Positions 9,912 to 19,137 of a DNA stretch of 64,000 nt are shown piece by piece. The notes beneath the pieces were generated by a model. The model saw only the letters and a list, made by a program, of their open reading frames with translations, did not search any database and had not been told where the DNA came from. Positions within the stretch are counted from its first letter, which is position 1; every line of letters starts with the position of its first letter. Source of the stretch: JANXQG01 sp963804375 (GTDB lineage: Bacteria; Planctomycetota; Planctomycetia; Pirellulales; Thermoguttaceae); NCBI GenBank assembly GCA_963804375.1, contig CAWDQE010000015.1, positions 620,001-684,000 on the forward strand, given 5' to 3'. Both the position numbers and the translations under genes were made by a program.

Positions 9912-10069
9912 CGTTGTTACACACAAGTCCGGCAACGACCCCATCCAGCTCGCCTGGATGGTGAAGGAGGCTGGACAGCTAGCGCCGAGAGCATTGAGAA
10001 TCAGACCCCATCCAGCTCGCCTGGATGGTGAATCAGGTTGCCCAGCTAGTCCATTGTCGCGCCGTAGTC
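9912..10069. repeat. Right arm of long inverted repeat, split by about 40 bases
   Basis: Reverse complement of 7761-7853 in two pieces. 9912-9964 pairs with the inner part and 10003-10069 pairs with the outer part. Both contain the hairpin CATCCAGCTCGCCTGGATG, so the hairpin is duplicated here. The arm ends next to a dispersed repeat beginning at CGCAAACCGGTCAACC (10070). Confidence 0.7.
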
Positions 10070-10158
10070 GCAAACCGGTCAACCTTCAATTCTGGACCAA
10101 CGCGGAAATAACGGTAGACCGCGACCGCCGGCCCACCAGCGCGTCGGCGACCAAGCTG
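10070..10158. repeat. Dispersed repeat shared with 38877-39087
   Basis: CGCAAACCGGTCAACCTTCA followed by GAAATAACGGTAGACCGCG and the CCCACCAGCGCGTCGGCGAC block recur at 38877-39087. In the second copy the GAAATAA at 10105-10111 is split and duplicated around a 114-bp insertion. This copy therefore represents the uninterrupted site. Confidence 0.75.
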
Positions 10159-10173
10159 CGCTCGGTGCCGAAT

Positions 10174-10569
10174 CTACCGAGGCCAGCGAGCGATTACCGT
10201 GACGGCCAACTCGAACAATACGAGTGCTGAAATTACGCCTCCGATTAGGTTTCCGGCTATCCTCCATGTCCTGCGTTTCACCTCCGGCAACTTAGATTTC
10301 TCATTGACGAAGGGAAAAATGGCCACAATCAGCAAGTTAATGAGTCCAGCACCGCCAAAGAACCACAAGACCGGGCTGTAGCCTCTCCTTCCTGCCTCCT
10401 TAGCCGTAATCACCATGAGGGCCAGTGAAATGCCCAGCAAGCACAGATGAAAAGGAGAGAACACGATGCCTACTCCTGTCTTAGATTCGTGCCAGACGCC
10501 ACAGCTTACTGTGGCCGCAATAAAGAAATCCACGCGGGCCAATATAGCTCCGTAGTCGGTGAAGATCAA
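10174..10569 (-). CDS. Hypothetical multi-pass membrane protein
   Basis: 131 residues with three or four hydrophobic segments (near residues 10-25, 38-55, 65-88 and 108-125), for example LCLLGISLALMVITAKEAG and LWFFGGAGLINLLIVAIFP. A charged loop (NEKSKLPEVKRRTW) separates the last two. No catalytic motif is visible and I do not recognise a named family. It is the only leftward gene in this part of the window, and nothing around it hints at function. The coding call rests on length, sensible amphipathic structure and absence of a better frame. Confidence 0.6.
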   Translation of the reverse strand: MIFTDYGAILARVDFFIAATVSCGVWHESKTGVGIVFSPFHLCLLGISLALMVITAKEAGRRGYSPVLWFFGGAGLINLLIVAIFPFVNEKSKLPEVKRRTWRIAGNLIGGVISALVLFELAVTVIARWPR

Positions 10570-10732
10570 GCCAGACCGGACTTTTCGCCTTACTTCCGGA
10601 GGATTTCAGGCAAACTGTACCACTACTTCCTTGTGGTGCGGGGTGCCGCCGGCGCGGTAGAATAGAGGCAAGACGCTGGGGCTCCGAGGCGGGCGGCGCG
10701 ACTCGGTGCTGCCGCTGATTCAAAGATGCACG

Positions 10733-12100
10733 ATGAAGCAATCGCTGATCATCTTCTGTCTTGCCTTGCTTTCGACGGGATGTGGAAAGGACCCCAACGC
10801 GCGTGCGGACAAGACCACATCCGGTGGAAATATCGAGGGCGACATCAAGTTTGACCGGGAGCGCGCTAAGGGTGACTTCACACTCGGTGGTTTCGATGTC
10901 CAGAAACAAGTGGAGAGAATTAAGTCGCTTCGTGCGCTAAGTGACGCGGAATTGCTGGACTCGATTGCGCGGCAGAAGTTCATCAACGGAGAAACGATTG
11001 CGGAAATGACTCGTCGGGGCAGCGCACCCCTCCTGGCCGAGTTGCAGCGGCGCTACGAAGTGTGCCGCAATGAACGGATTCGCGAGACGACAGCAACCCC
11101 AAACCTCATCTACGCTGCTGAGAACGACGAGCTGCGGCTTCTTTCGGCCCTGCATCACATGAAAGGTTTGCCCGATCCCGTGCCGGTGATCATCAAGGGT
11201 GACAAAAAACGGGAGGTCATATTCCCGGACATGCCCGCATTGGAGGTAGTGGTTGTCAACAAGCACCCGGAGCAACGACAGGTCGCCTGGACGGAGGGTG
11301 GGAACCAACGCCATGGCCGCCGCGAGAGCTTCGGTTTCGATGTCCATCGTGACGACGGCAAATTGATGCCCGTCGCGCGTCCGTGGTTTGGATTTATGGG
11401 AGGCATCATTGACGACGTTGTATTGAAGAGTGGAGAGGGATGGACTAGAGAGATTCACCTGGGGTCCTATGCCGAATTGCTCCCGCCCGGAAGATACCGC
11501 GTCCGCGCTGCTTACGCGTTTGGCCGAGACATCGGGATGGTTCCTGACAAATCGGCCACCTTCATGTGCTTCTCTGAGCCGATTGAGCTTGTCGTCGCAC
11601 CTCGCGCCATCCGGCTGACTCTGCAGGAGCGGGCCCTAGCCGAACAACTGAGCCGCTCCCTTCCTGCGGACCAGCCGGTACGAATGATCGAGTGGGGTCA
11701 CGAGAAAGACGCCCCGTCAGGGTTCATCCCATCCGATTCATCGCCTGGTCGAGTGCTGAAACTCGGGTGGAAGGCTGTGCCCGCCCTGATTGCAGCGATT
11801 GAGGACAAACATCTCAGCCCCACGCAGCGGGCCTGGGCCTTTGCGCTGCTCTACATGATTACGGGGCGTAACTTCCCGCTCGGCGATACCGATGACGAAG
11901 CGATGTCTGCCGCATTTCACGGTCGCTTGGGGCGCTATGACGTCATACCGTCGAGGCGATGGCGTGTGATCGAAACGAACAAGGACGGTAAGGAGCGTGA
12001 GGTGCTGCCGGCCAAGATCGATGCGGCATCGCAAACGAAGCTCGCCCAGCGATGGGTTGCCTGGAAGAAGTACATCGACGTCCTCGTGACGAGCGAATGA
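10733..12100 (+). CDS. Hypothetical lipoprotein
   Basis: 455 residues. The ATG at 10733 is preferred over an upstream in-frame start because it gives a clean lipoprotein signal: MKQSLIIFCLALLSTGC with the lipobox cysteine at residue 17. The mature part has charged linker sequence, then a beta-rich central region ending in a hydrophobic strand-rich block (GRYRVRAAYAFGRDIG), and a C-terminal helical segment. No known catalytic motif was seen. The stop at 12100 is followed after a single base by the next ATG (12102), so the two genes are almost certainly co-transcribed. It may therefore serve the same cell-envelope process as the DUF1559 protein. Function is otherwise unknown. Confidence 0.65.
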   Translation: MKQSLIIFCLALLSTGCGKDPNARADKTTSGGNIEGDIKFDRERAKGDFTLGGFDVQKQVERIKSLRALSDAELLDSIARQKFINGETIAEMTRRGSAPLLAELQRRYEVCRNERIRETTATPNLIYAAENDELRLLSALHHMKGLPDPVPVIIKGDKKREVIFPDMPALEVVVVNKHPEQRQVAWTEGGNQRHGRRESFGFDVHRDDGKLMPVARPWFGFMGGIIDDVVLKSGEGWTREIHLGSYAELLPPGRYRVRAAYAFGRDIGMVPDKSATFMCFSEPIELVVAPRAIRLTLQERALAEQLSRSLPADQPVRMIEWGHEKDAPSGFIPSDSSPGRVLKLGWKAVPALIAAIEDKHLSPTQRAWAFALLYMITGRNFPLGDTDDEAMSAAFHGRLGRYDVIPSRRWRVIETNKDGKEREVLPAKIDAASQTKLAQRWVAWKKYIDVLVTSE

Positions 12101-12101
12101 C

Positions 12102-13190
12102 ATGACTGACCAAGAGCCCCAACCTTCCGCCCAACCGCCACGCCGGTCCTTCCAATTCACCCTGCGGACGCTGCTGCTCTCGTTCGTGGTGCTGGCGTCG
12201 TCGCTGGCGGTGTTCGGAGGGTGGGGGCTCGTGGTTTTCGGCCTGGTGGTGGGGGTGGCGACTTATATTCGCCACGCAGGCGTATTCAAGCCTCTGGGAT
12301 GCGTCAGTTTGTTTCTCATATTGTCACCGTTGCTCGCATCGCTCGACCTGCTTTCCATGCATTGGTCCGCTGTTTACCAGAGCCGCGAGTCGTTCCGCCG
12401 GACTCACTGCGAGCGCCGAATGAGAAGTATCGCCCTGGCGCTGCAAGAGTACCATCAGGCAAAAGGCTGTTTTCCCCCGACATACATTGCCGACAAGGCC
12501 GGCAAACCGATCCATAGTTGGCGGACCCTCATCTTCCCGTACCTCGTTCACGACCCTCGCTGGATTAAATACAACATCAGCCAACCGTGGGACGGCCCGG
12601 CGAACGCGGCGTTCGGCGCGACGCAGGGCAGTTTTTACGTTTGCCCCAGCGCCCTCCACAGCGAGGCATCCTCGGCCACTCGAACAGACTATCTCGCAGT
12701 TGTAGGACCGGGCGCCGCGTGGACGGGCGAGAAATCCAGGAGTCTCGCGGATTTCGATTCCGCAGGTGGTGCCGGCCACACGATAATGGTCGTCGAGGTG
12801 GTCGGCTCGACGATCCCTTGGATGGAACCGCTGGACCTGTCGCTGGAGAACTTTGACACACGAGGCCGGCAACTGTCGGCGCCGGCCTTGGCAAGTGGCC
12901 ACGGCCGCTGCGAGGACTTTTTCTTCGTTTACGATCGGGGCCCGGGCATCAATGTGGTGATGGCCGATGGAGGCGTGCGTTTTTTGAGGACGAGCGGGCG
13001 TTCCAACCAGGATTTGGCGAGGCTGTTCCAAGTGGGCGGTTGCAGGGAGGAAGATTTTGGCCCGCTGGCAGACGCTCCCCAGGGGCGTCGTCTGAACTGG
13101 CCCAACCTCGCCGCCCTGGCCGTATGGCTGCTTTCGGTCGGCACGCTGCTGGTCGTGGCGGTGCGGGGCAGGAAGGCACGGCCAGCTTGA
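12102..13190 (+). CDS. DUF1559 (PulG-like) membrane-anchored protein
   Basis: 362 residues. A proline-rich head is followed by the planctomycete motif FQFTLRTLLLSFVVLASS and a glycine-rich membrane segment, then a second hydrophobic stretch (~65-85). After this come the DUF1559 hallmarks: LALQEYHQAKGCFPPTYI, HSWRTLIFPYL, YLAVVGPGAAW, TIMVVEV and the C-terminal GINVVMADGGVRFL. A last hydrophobic helix (LAVWLLSVGTLLVVAV) is followed by a basic tail. DUF1559 proteins are pseudopilin-like and extremely expanded in Planctomycetes; their job is unresolved. A paralogue with a nearly identical first 45 residues lies at 23093-26669, split by IS21. Spacing of one base from the upstream lipoprotein gene suggests translational coupling. 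Confidence 0.85.
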   Translation: MTDQEPQPSAQPPRRSFQFTLRTLLLSFVVLASSLAVFGGWGLVVFGLVVGVATYIRHAGVFKPLGCVSLFLILSPLLASLDLLSMHWSAVYQSRESFRRTHCERRMRSIALALQEYHQAKGCFPPTYIADKAGKPIHSWRTLIFPYLVHDPRWIKYNISQPWDGPANAAFGATQGSFYVCPSALHSEASSATRTDYLAVVGPGAAWTGEKSRSLADFDSAGGAGHTIMVVEVVGSTIPWMEPLDLSLENFDTRGRQLSAPALASGHGRCEDFFFVYDRGPGINVVMADGGVRFLRTSGRSNQDLARLFQVGGCREEDFGPLADAPQGRRLNWPNLAALAVWLLSVGTLLVVAVRGRKARPA

Positions 13191-13213
13191 ATTCACCGGT
13201 TCACCGGTGAATT
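13190..13213. terminator. Possible hairpin after the DUF1559 gene
   Basis: AATTCACCGG, loop TTCA, CCGGTGAATT: a perfect 10-bp stem overlapping the stop codon. No T-run follows, so intrinsic termination is uncertain. Confidence 0.4.
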
Positions 13214-13250
13214 GCCCCGGCAGTTTGCTTGAAGAGTTCGGGCGATCGGA

Positions 13251-13499
13251 CTGCCCCGGACTGCCGGGGATCAGCCCAGCGGCCGAGCGGCCCATGAACC
13301 CATCGGGGGAAACAAAATCAGTCTCGGCAGGCATGTGCGGCGGTAGCGGTACGCGCCGGCACCAGGGATAATGGAGTCGTGGGGCATGCTTGCCACCCGA
13401 AGGAGGCGTCTCCGGTGATTCGCTGTTGACGCGACAACGCCGCGGACCGAAAATACGGGTACAGGCCGTGCCCGAAGGATTGCGTGCGCAACCCACGTT
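13251..13499. repeat. Left part of a ~300-bp repeat, interrupted by IS66
   Basis: The sequence from CTGCCCCGGAC to GCGCAACCCACGTT is nearly identical to 19138-19388. The remainder of the unit appears right of the IS66 element at 16344-16393. The unit has no convincing ORF; differences between copies fall on all codon positions. Confidence 0.85.
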
Positions 13500-13620
13500 G
13501 CTTGAGGGTGAGCGTACGTGACTGCCATCCGCGAGTTCCCCGGCAGGGGCGCGTTTCCGGGTGTAGTGTTGAGTGGGACCGACGTTCGGCCCCGCCTTTT
13601 TCACACTTGGGAGTGGGAAC

Positions 13621-14007
13621 ATGACGAGTTCAGGGGATGCAGAGAAACGGCGGGCGTGGCAGGCGAGGTTTGCAAGATATCGTTCCAGCGGCCTTTCTGT
13701 GGCTCGGTTCTGCGAGCGAGAGCGGGTGTCGACGAACAATTTTTACTATTGGGCCAAGCGATTGAGACCGGCCTCGGCCACAGTGCCACCACGCAGCGAA
13801 CAAGCGTTGCCGGCCGGCCGCGCTTCGGCCACGCCCACAACAGCCCGCCACGGGCAGCAAGCCGTGGTGCGTTTCCGTTGGAAGACTGGCATGGAGGTCT
13901 GGGTTCCGGCGGACTGCCTGGAGGCAATCCGCTGCCTCGCCAACTGCTTTGCCAAGGCCGGCGAGCAGCGCGGCGGGGCGTTCCAGGAAGTGGTCGTCAG
14001 GGCGTAA
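13621..14007 (+). CDS. tnpA: IS66 accessory protein TnpA
   Basis: 128 residues from the ATG at 13621. The N-terminal part is a helix-turn-helix-like region (RYRSSGLSVARFCERERVST, then NNFYYWAKRLR) typical of IS66 TnpA, which binds DNA and is needed for transposition with TnpB and TnpC. A Pro/Ala linker leads to a C-terminal segment (VRFRWKTGMEVWVPADCLEA). An upstream in-frame start at 13573 would give an unusual leader and is not preferred. It is followed after 16 bp by tnpB. Its only clear differences from the other copy are a few substitutions. Confidence 0.85.
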   Translation: MTSSGDAEKRRAWQARFARYRSSGLSVARFCERERVSTNNFYYWAKRLRPASATVPPRSEQALPAGRASATPTTARHGQQAVVRFRWKTGMEVWVPADCLEAIRCLANCFAKAGEQRGGAFQEVVVRA

Positions 14008-14023
14008 GCGGAGAATCACGGCC

Positions 14024-14425
14024 GTGCTCTCCTCCACGCTGCTGTCTCCCTTGGGACAGACCAAGATCTACCTCTATGCCAAGCCGGCCGACATGCGGAA
14101 GAGCTTTGACGGGCTGCACGCGATCGTACAGTCGGAATTCGGCCGCGACATCCGTGCCGGCGACGTGTTCGTGTTTCTCAACCGCCGCCGGGATCGGATC
14201 AAGCTGATCCACTGGGATCGGGACGGCATGGCGATCTGGATGAAGCGGTTGGAACGCGGCACCTTCCAGAGACCGCGGTGTCCGCCGGAGGCCGCGCAGT
14301 TGGAGATCGACGCCACCGATCTGGCGCTGTTGCTCTCGGGGGTCGAACTGACGAGCGTGAAACGCCGGCCGCGCTACGCGCCGGAGGCGGCCAGTCGCAG
14401 AAGCCCGCAGCCGGTTGGTGCGTAA
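14024..14425 (+). CDS. tnpB: IS66 family insertion sequence element accessory protein TnpB
   Basis: 133 residues if translated from the GTG at 14024, the position that matches the family N-terminus. Diagnostic IS66 Orf2 sequence is present: IYLYAKPADMRKSFDGLHA, then GDVFVFLNRRRDRIKLIHWD, then MAIWMKRLERGTF. The family is required for IS66 transposition but its biochemical activity is unclear. A longer reading from 13949 overlaps tnpA and adds a low-quality leader. The C-terminal arginine-rich tail (KRRPRYAPEAASRR) is normal. Confidence 0.88.
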   Translation: MLSSTLLSPLGQTKIYLYAKPADMRKSFDGLHAIVQSEFGRDIRAGDVFVFLNRRRDRIKLIHWDRDGMAIWMKRLERGTFQRPRCPPEAAQLEIDATDLALLLSGVELTSVKRRPRYAPEAASRRSPQPVGA

Positions 14426-14527
14426 ACGAGCGCCTGCCGATCGCGTCGTGACAAATAGTTTCGGAATTATTCCGATTTGCATGGATATACTCTTGTGCTT
14501 GCGGACGATCATGGTATCATTGATTCC

Positions 14528-16327
14528 ATGACGATCAGCGAGCTTCCCCACGATATCGAGAATTGCCATGCGTCGCTGCAAACGCAGGCGGCGACGATCG
14601 CTTCGCTTGAGGCAACCATTGCTTCGCTTGAGGCAACGATCGCATCGCAGGCCGGGAATCTCGAAGAGCTCACGACCGAGATGGAGAAGATGCGGAAGCT
14701 CCTGAGCCATCTCGTCAACGGCCATCGCAGCGAGAAACGGATCCTTCCGGCCGAGAACCAGGCCATTCTGCCCTTCGAGAACAGCGAGGAGTTCCAGGCG
14801 GCCCGGGCAGAAGCGGAGGCCCAGGCCGCCACGATCGTGCAGACCTACACGGTCAAACGGACCGCCGCCAGGAAGAAGCGGGACGAATCGCTGCCCGCGC
14901 ATCTGCCGCGAAGAGAAGAGATCGTCGAAGCGGATGAGACGTTAAAGAATTGCGCGACGCACGGCGAGCGGAAAGTGATCGGCTATGACAAGACCGAGAC
15001 GCTGATCTACGAACCGCCGAAGCTGTACGTACTGGCCAAGCTGTATCCGAAGTTTGCCTGCGAGGGCCATCCCGACTGCGGCATCGCCTCTCCGCCGCGT
15101 CCGACTTCGCTGGTGGAAGGCGACCGTTACGACACCAGTGTGGCCGCGGCGGTAGTCGATGCCAAGTGGTTCCAACACCTGCCGATCTACCGGCACCAGG
15201 ACCTCTTCGCCAGCAGCGGCTGGACGCCCAGTCGCTCGACGCTGCTGAACCTGGTGGGCCAGGTTGATTTCGTGACCATGCCGCTGGTGGCGTACATGAC
15301 TCGCCTGGTGCAGCAGGACGTGGGCGTCGGCATCGACGACACCAGTTGCCGCATGCTCCTGCCGAGGGATCCGCCGCTGGCCGTTCCCGGCGATGCGAAG
15401 AGCCTGCGTCTGGCGGAGAAGATCGCCGAGGCGCGGGCCAAGGGCGACTCGAGTCTGCTGGCGAAGATGTGGGGCTACATGGGGCTCTACTCGGCGCCGT
15501 ACAACATCTTCGACTTCCGCGTATCGCGGCACCGCGACGGGCCGGACGACTTCTTCCGCAACAGCCGCTGCACTGTGCAAGGAGATTGCTTCTCGGGCAA
15601 CTTGAGCGTCGTGATTCACAGCGACGACCGCTTGACGTTCTCCGCCTGCTGGTCGCACGCGCGGCGCAAGGTGGTGGAGGCCGAGACGTACCCCAAGGAA
15701 TGCGAAGTGCTGCTGGGCATGATCCAGGCGTTGTACGACATCGAGACCCGCGGGAAGGACCTTTCCTGGCAAGACCGTCAGACGCTGCGCGAGCGGGAAT
15801 CGACGGTGGTGCTGGAGGCGATCCGCGGCTGGCTGGACACCAGGCCCTTGCAGGACGTGTTGCCCAAGAGCGACTTCGCGGAGGCGTTGCGGTACATCCG
15901 CAACCACTGGAAGGAGCTCAACGTCTACGTGCGGGACGGCCGCATCCCGATCGACAACAATCTGGTCGAGCAGTTGATGAAGCAGGTGGCGATGGGCCGC
16001 AAGGCGTGGCTGTTCGTCTGCAGCGTGGCGGGAGGCGAGCAGAGCGCGCGGATGATGACGCTTGTGAGCAGTGCGCGGCGGCACGACCTGGACGTCCGGA
16101 CCTATCTCAAGGACGTGCTGGACCAGTTGCTGGCGGGCTGCACCGATTACCACCGGCTGCTGCCGGACGTTCTGGAAGCAAAGCCATCCGGAGGCGGTCC
16201 GACAGTACCGGGTGGAAGAGCGTCGGGACAAGGCCGAGCGGAAGCAGCTCGAAGCCGCCCGGCGCCGTCTGGCCGCCCGCCGCTCCCCCTGACGCCCCGG
16301 TCCCCCGGCCGGACATGGTGCTGCTGA
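14528..16327 (+). CDS. tnpC: IS66 transposase TnpC, C-terminus altered by a frameshift
   Basis: The ATG at 14528 (MTISELPHDIENCHASL) fits family starts better than a TTG 51 bases upstream. Residues ~15-60 form a coiled coil with a tandem SLEATIA repeat. Next come the zinc-ribbon-like part (FACEGHPDCGIASPP) and the DDE core: VGIDDTSCRML, then VIHSDDRLTFSACWSHARRK, then IDNNLVEQLMKQVAMGRKAW, carrying the family's catalytic acidic residues. Near 16170 this copy has one extra T relative to the second copy. The last ~50 residues are therefore out of frame and the protein ends at 599 instead of 587 residues. The catalytic core is intact, so activity is possible but unproven. Confidence 0.88.
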   Translation: MTISELPHDIENCHASLQTQAATIASLEATIASLEATIASQAGNLEELTTEMEKMRKLLSHLVNGHRSEKRILPAENQAILPFENSEEFQAARAEAEAQAATIVQTYTVKRTAARKKRDESLPAHLPRREEIVEADETLKNCATHGERKVIGYDKTETLIYEPPKLYVLAKLYPKFACEGHPDCGIASPPRPTSLVEGDRYDTSVAAAVVDAKWFQHLPIYRHQDLFASSGWTPSRSTLLNLVGQVDFVTMPLVAYMTRLVQQDVGVGIDDTSCRMLLPRDPPLAVPGDAKSLRLAEKIAEARAKGDSSLLAKMWGYMGLYSAPYNIFDFRVSRHRDGPDDFFRNSRCTVQGDCFSGNLSVVIHSDDRLTFSACWSHARRKVVEAETYPKECEVLLGMIQALYDIETRGKDLSWQDRQTLRERESTVVLEAIRGWLDTRPLQDVLPKSDFAEALRYIRNHWKELNVYVRDGRIPIDNNLVEQLMKQVAMGRKAWLFVCSVAGGEQSARMMTLVSSARRHDLDVRTYLKDVLDQLLAGCTDYHRLLPDVLEAKPSGGGPTVPGGRASGQGRAEAARSRPAPSGRPPLPLTPRSPGRTWCC

Positions 16328-16343
16328 CCGCTCGCGCTTGAGG

Positions 16344-16393
16344 GGCAGATAGGGAGACCGTTCATCGGGACCCTTCGGCGGCCACAGTATTGA
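16344..16393. repeat. Right part of the ~300-bp repeat interrupted by IS66
   Basis: GGCAGATAGGGAGACCGTTC through CCACAGTATTG matches 19391-19440 with few changes. Joined to 13251-13507 it rebuilds the uninterrupted repeat. The bases up to 16655 show nothing recognisable except a TATAAT at 16645-16650, which lies too close to the next start for confident promoter assignment. Confidence 0.8.
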
Positions 16394-16667
16394 TAGCCAA
16401 TCGAACCTGCCTGCTTGGTGAGCGTTGTAATGGATGGGACATTCGTCAGCTACGCGATCCAGGACCCCTCCCTTACTATGCTGCGCTCGGCTCAGATTGT
16501 CCCATTGAGTTGGCCGAGTTTGCTGCTGCATAGGTCAGTGGCTTGGTGGAGTAAGTTAAGGAGGGCATGAGGATGAGCCGATTTGGCTAATTCGGCCAAT
16601 TGGCGCAGACCACGGCTGGATGGAACAACCCCAACCGCGCGCGGTATAATCCAAAGTGAGTCTGAAA

Positions 16668-19031
16668 ATGGGAAAGCACGTTCTATTTTTTCTCGTAGTG
16701 TTGTCCTCGCTTGGGACCCTCGTGCGCGGCGAGGATAGGTCGACAGACCGCGAAGTGGAGAAGGCGTGCACTCAAGGCAAAATCGCCCTTGATAAAGGCG
16801 ATTTTACCGTGGCGATCAGTTCTTTCAGCGACGCCGTTCGGCTGAACCCGAAGTGTGCCGAGGCGTACTGCAATCGGGGCAATGCCTACTCGGGCAAGGG
16901 CGAATACGACAACGCCATTGCCGACTACAACGAGGCGATCCGCCTGGACCCGAAATCCGCGCGGCGCACTACAACCGCGGCAACGCCTATGGGAGCAAGC
17001 GCCAGTACGACAAGGCGATTGCTGACTGCAACGAGGCCGTTCGGCTGAACCCGAAATGTACCGAGGCGTACTGCAATCGGGGCAATGCCTACGCGGGCAA
17101 GGGCGAGTACGAGAAGGCGATTGCGGACTACAGCGAGGCGATCCGCCTCGACCCGAAGCTCGCGCTTGCGTACTACAGCCGCGGCTACGCTTTCGACCGC
17201 AAGGGCGAGTACGCCAAGGCGGTGGCCGACTTCAGCGAGGTCATCCGCTTGAAGCCGACGGACGCGGATGCCTTCTGTAGCCGCGCGTACGCTTACGGCG
17301 AAATGGGCGACAGCGAGAAGGCCATCGCCGACTACACCGAAGCCATAAGGCTGAAGCCGAAGGACGCGACGGCCTTCTTCCGCCGCGCAGGCGCTTACCT
17401 CGAAAGGCACGACGACGACAGCGCGATCGCCGACCTCAGTGAGACCATCCGGCTCGACCCGAAATATGCCCGCGCATATCTTAACCGCGCGTACGCCTAC
17501 GAACGCAAGCGGGAATACGACAAGGGGATCACTGACTGCACGGAGGCCAACCGGCTCAGCCCGAAATGTGCCGAAGCGTATATTGGTCGGGGCTACGCCT
17601 ACCGTTGCAAGGGTGCGTACAGCAGGGCGATCGCCGAGTTCACCGAGGCCATCCGGCTCAACCCAACGCTTGCCGAAGCGTATCGCAGCCGAGGGTTGGC
17701 CTACAACAAAAACGGTCAGCAGCAAAAAGCCCTTGCTGACCTTGACGCGGCGGTCAGACTGAGCCCGAACAGTTTTGCCTGTCGTGAGACACGTGCCACG
17801 ATCCGGATCAGTGGTGGCGATTATGCGGGAGGCATCGCCGATCTAGGCGCGGCTGACGCGATTGACCCCAACGCTGCGGCGGCAAAGTCCGAAATCGCGC
17901 AAGCAACCGCTCACCACGGCAGCAATCGCGCGCGGCGAGCAACAAGTCCGCCAAATGCTGCTGGACCGACCTGCCATGGCACAATATGGCGAGAAAGCGG
18001 CGGTGATCTATCGATGGGCGGCGCGCAAATTTGCAGGGGAGGATTTGAAGCAGGAAATACGCTGGGATGCCTCCGAGCCGTCTTCATTCGATTCCGATAA
18101 TATGGGTCCAATGGGAGAGAGTCTGGGACGAATTCGAATACGCAAAACGTACAGCGATGGTCCGAACAAGGGCAAAGCGCAATCGTTTGAAGCAATGTGG
18201 AGATGCGCGGTGTTCGAACTGTACAATATCGCCAACGCCCAGGACAGCGAACGTCTCGCCAAGGAGGCTAAAGCCGGGCGACTTACAAAAGAAGCGTTCG
18301 TTACGCAAATGATTGAGCCCGAGTCGCGCGCGGCGGAAAAGGTGCGGGCGTTCTACATCCACGTTTTCCTGCCCTGGGCAAAAGAACAACACGCGCCAAC
18401 CGACGCGGGATCGTGGTACATAGGGGCAAGATCGCACCCTCGGGAGGATCTTGTACTGTCACACATAGACAAGCGAGGCGCCTATTGGAGGGGCTATGAA
18501 CATCGTTACGACATGGTCATTCTAGAAAGTTTGGTTTGCATGGGCGAAAATGTAAAGGCGGCCGAGTTGGTTGCAAAACTGCAGAAGGAGGCAACAACAA
18601 GCGAGGAGAGGGCTTCAATATATATCGCTCGCGGTTTGGCCTACCAGAACGGCGGCGACCGCGGCAAGGCCATCGCCGACTTCACTGAGGCCATCCGGCT
18701 GAACCCGAAAGATTCCCGGCCGTACGTCAGCCGCGGCTGGGCCTACACGAGCAATGACGAGTGGGGTAAGGCGATTTTGGACTATGACGAGGCCATCCGG
18801 CTCGACTCGAACGATGCCGGGGCGTACGGGAAACGCGGTCTCGCGCAACTGGGGAAGGGCGAACTTGACAAGGCCATCGCGGACTTTTCCGAGGTCATTC
18901 GACTCAACCCGGGTAGTTTTATTGCGTACTACAGCCGTGGTGCTGCCTACAAGCAAAAAGGTGACGACGTAAAGGCAGACGCGGACTTCGCGGAGGCGAA
19001 GAGACTCGGATCCACATTGCCTGATAACTAA
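16668..19031 (+). pseudogene. Secreted TPR protein with embedded uncharacterised domain, two compensating frameshifts
   Basis: The start at 16668 gives a signal peptide (MGKHVLFFLVVLSSLGTLV). Repeats of the type YNRGNAYxxKGEYDKAIADY, about 34 residues each, run to ~17850. Then comes a ~200-residue non-TPR domain (AMAQYGEKAAVIYRWAARKF, FELYNIANAQD, FYIHVFLPWAKEQH) and a few more TPRs. The frame changes by one base near 16955-16965 (DPK then AAHYNRG) and changes back near 17893-17905, so about 940 bases read out of frame while the total length stays a multiple of three. The corrected protein would have about 787 residues. The intact paralogue at 31389-34757 has the same architecture. TPRs mediate protein-protein contacts; what it binds is unknown. 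Confidence 0.75.
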
Positions 19032-19137
19032 CCAGGGTACAACGTCGGCGTCAGATTTGGAAGATCAATTGCGGCGTCTTGCGCCGTTGAAGGTCGAAGT
19101 AAAGGCGGGCAGGACCTGGGCGGACTGCAAATGAGGC

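Larger units (their letters stand above)
13508..16335 (+). mobile_element. IS66-family insertion sequence, copy 1
   Basis: 2828 bp carrying tnpA, tnpB and tnpC in the usual IS66 order. The left end GTGAGCGTACGTGAC and right end (reverse complement GCGAGCGGTCAG) give imperfect terminal inverted repeats. It is flanked by an exact 8-bp target duplication GCTTGAGG (13500-13507 and 16336-16343), the length expected for IS66. It sits inside a ~300-bp repeat whose uninterrupted version is at 19138-19443. Nearly identical to the copy at 34846-37672 but one base longer, because of an extra T near 16170 in tnpC. Confidence 0.95.

Noticed and set aside
14942..16531. Long minus-strand frame across tnpC (also 36280-37653)
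   Set aside because: Present in both IS66 copies because the DNA is the same; shadow of the transposase.
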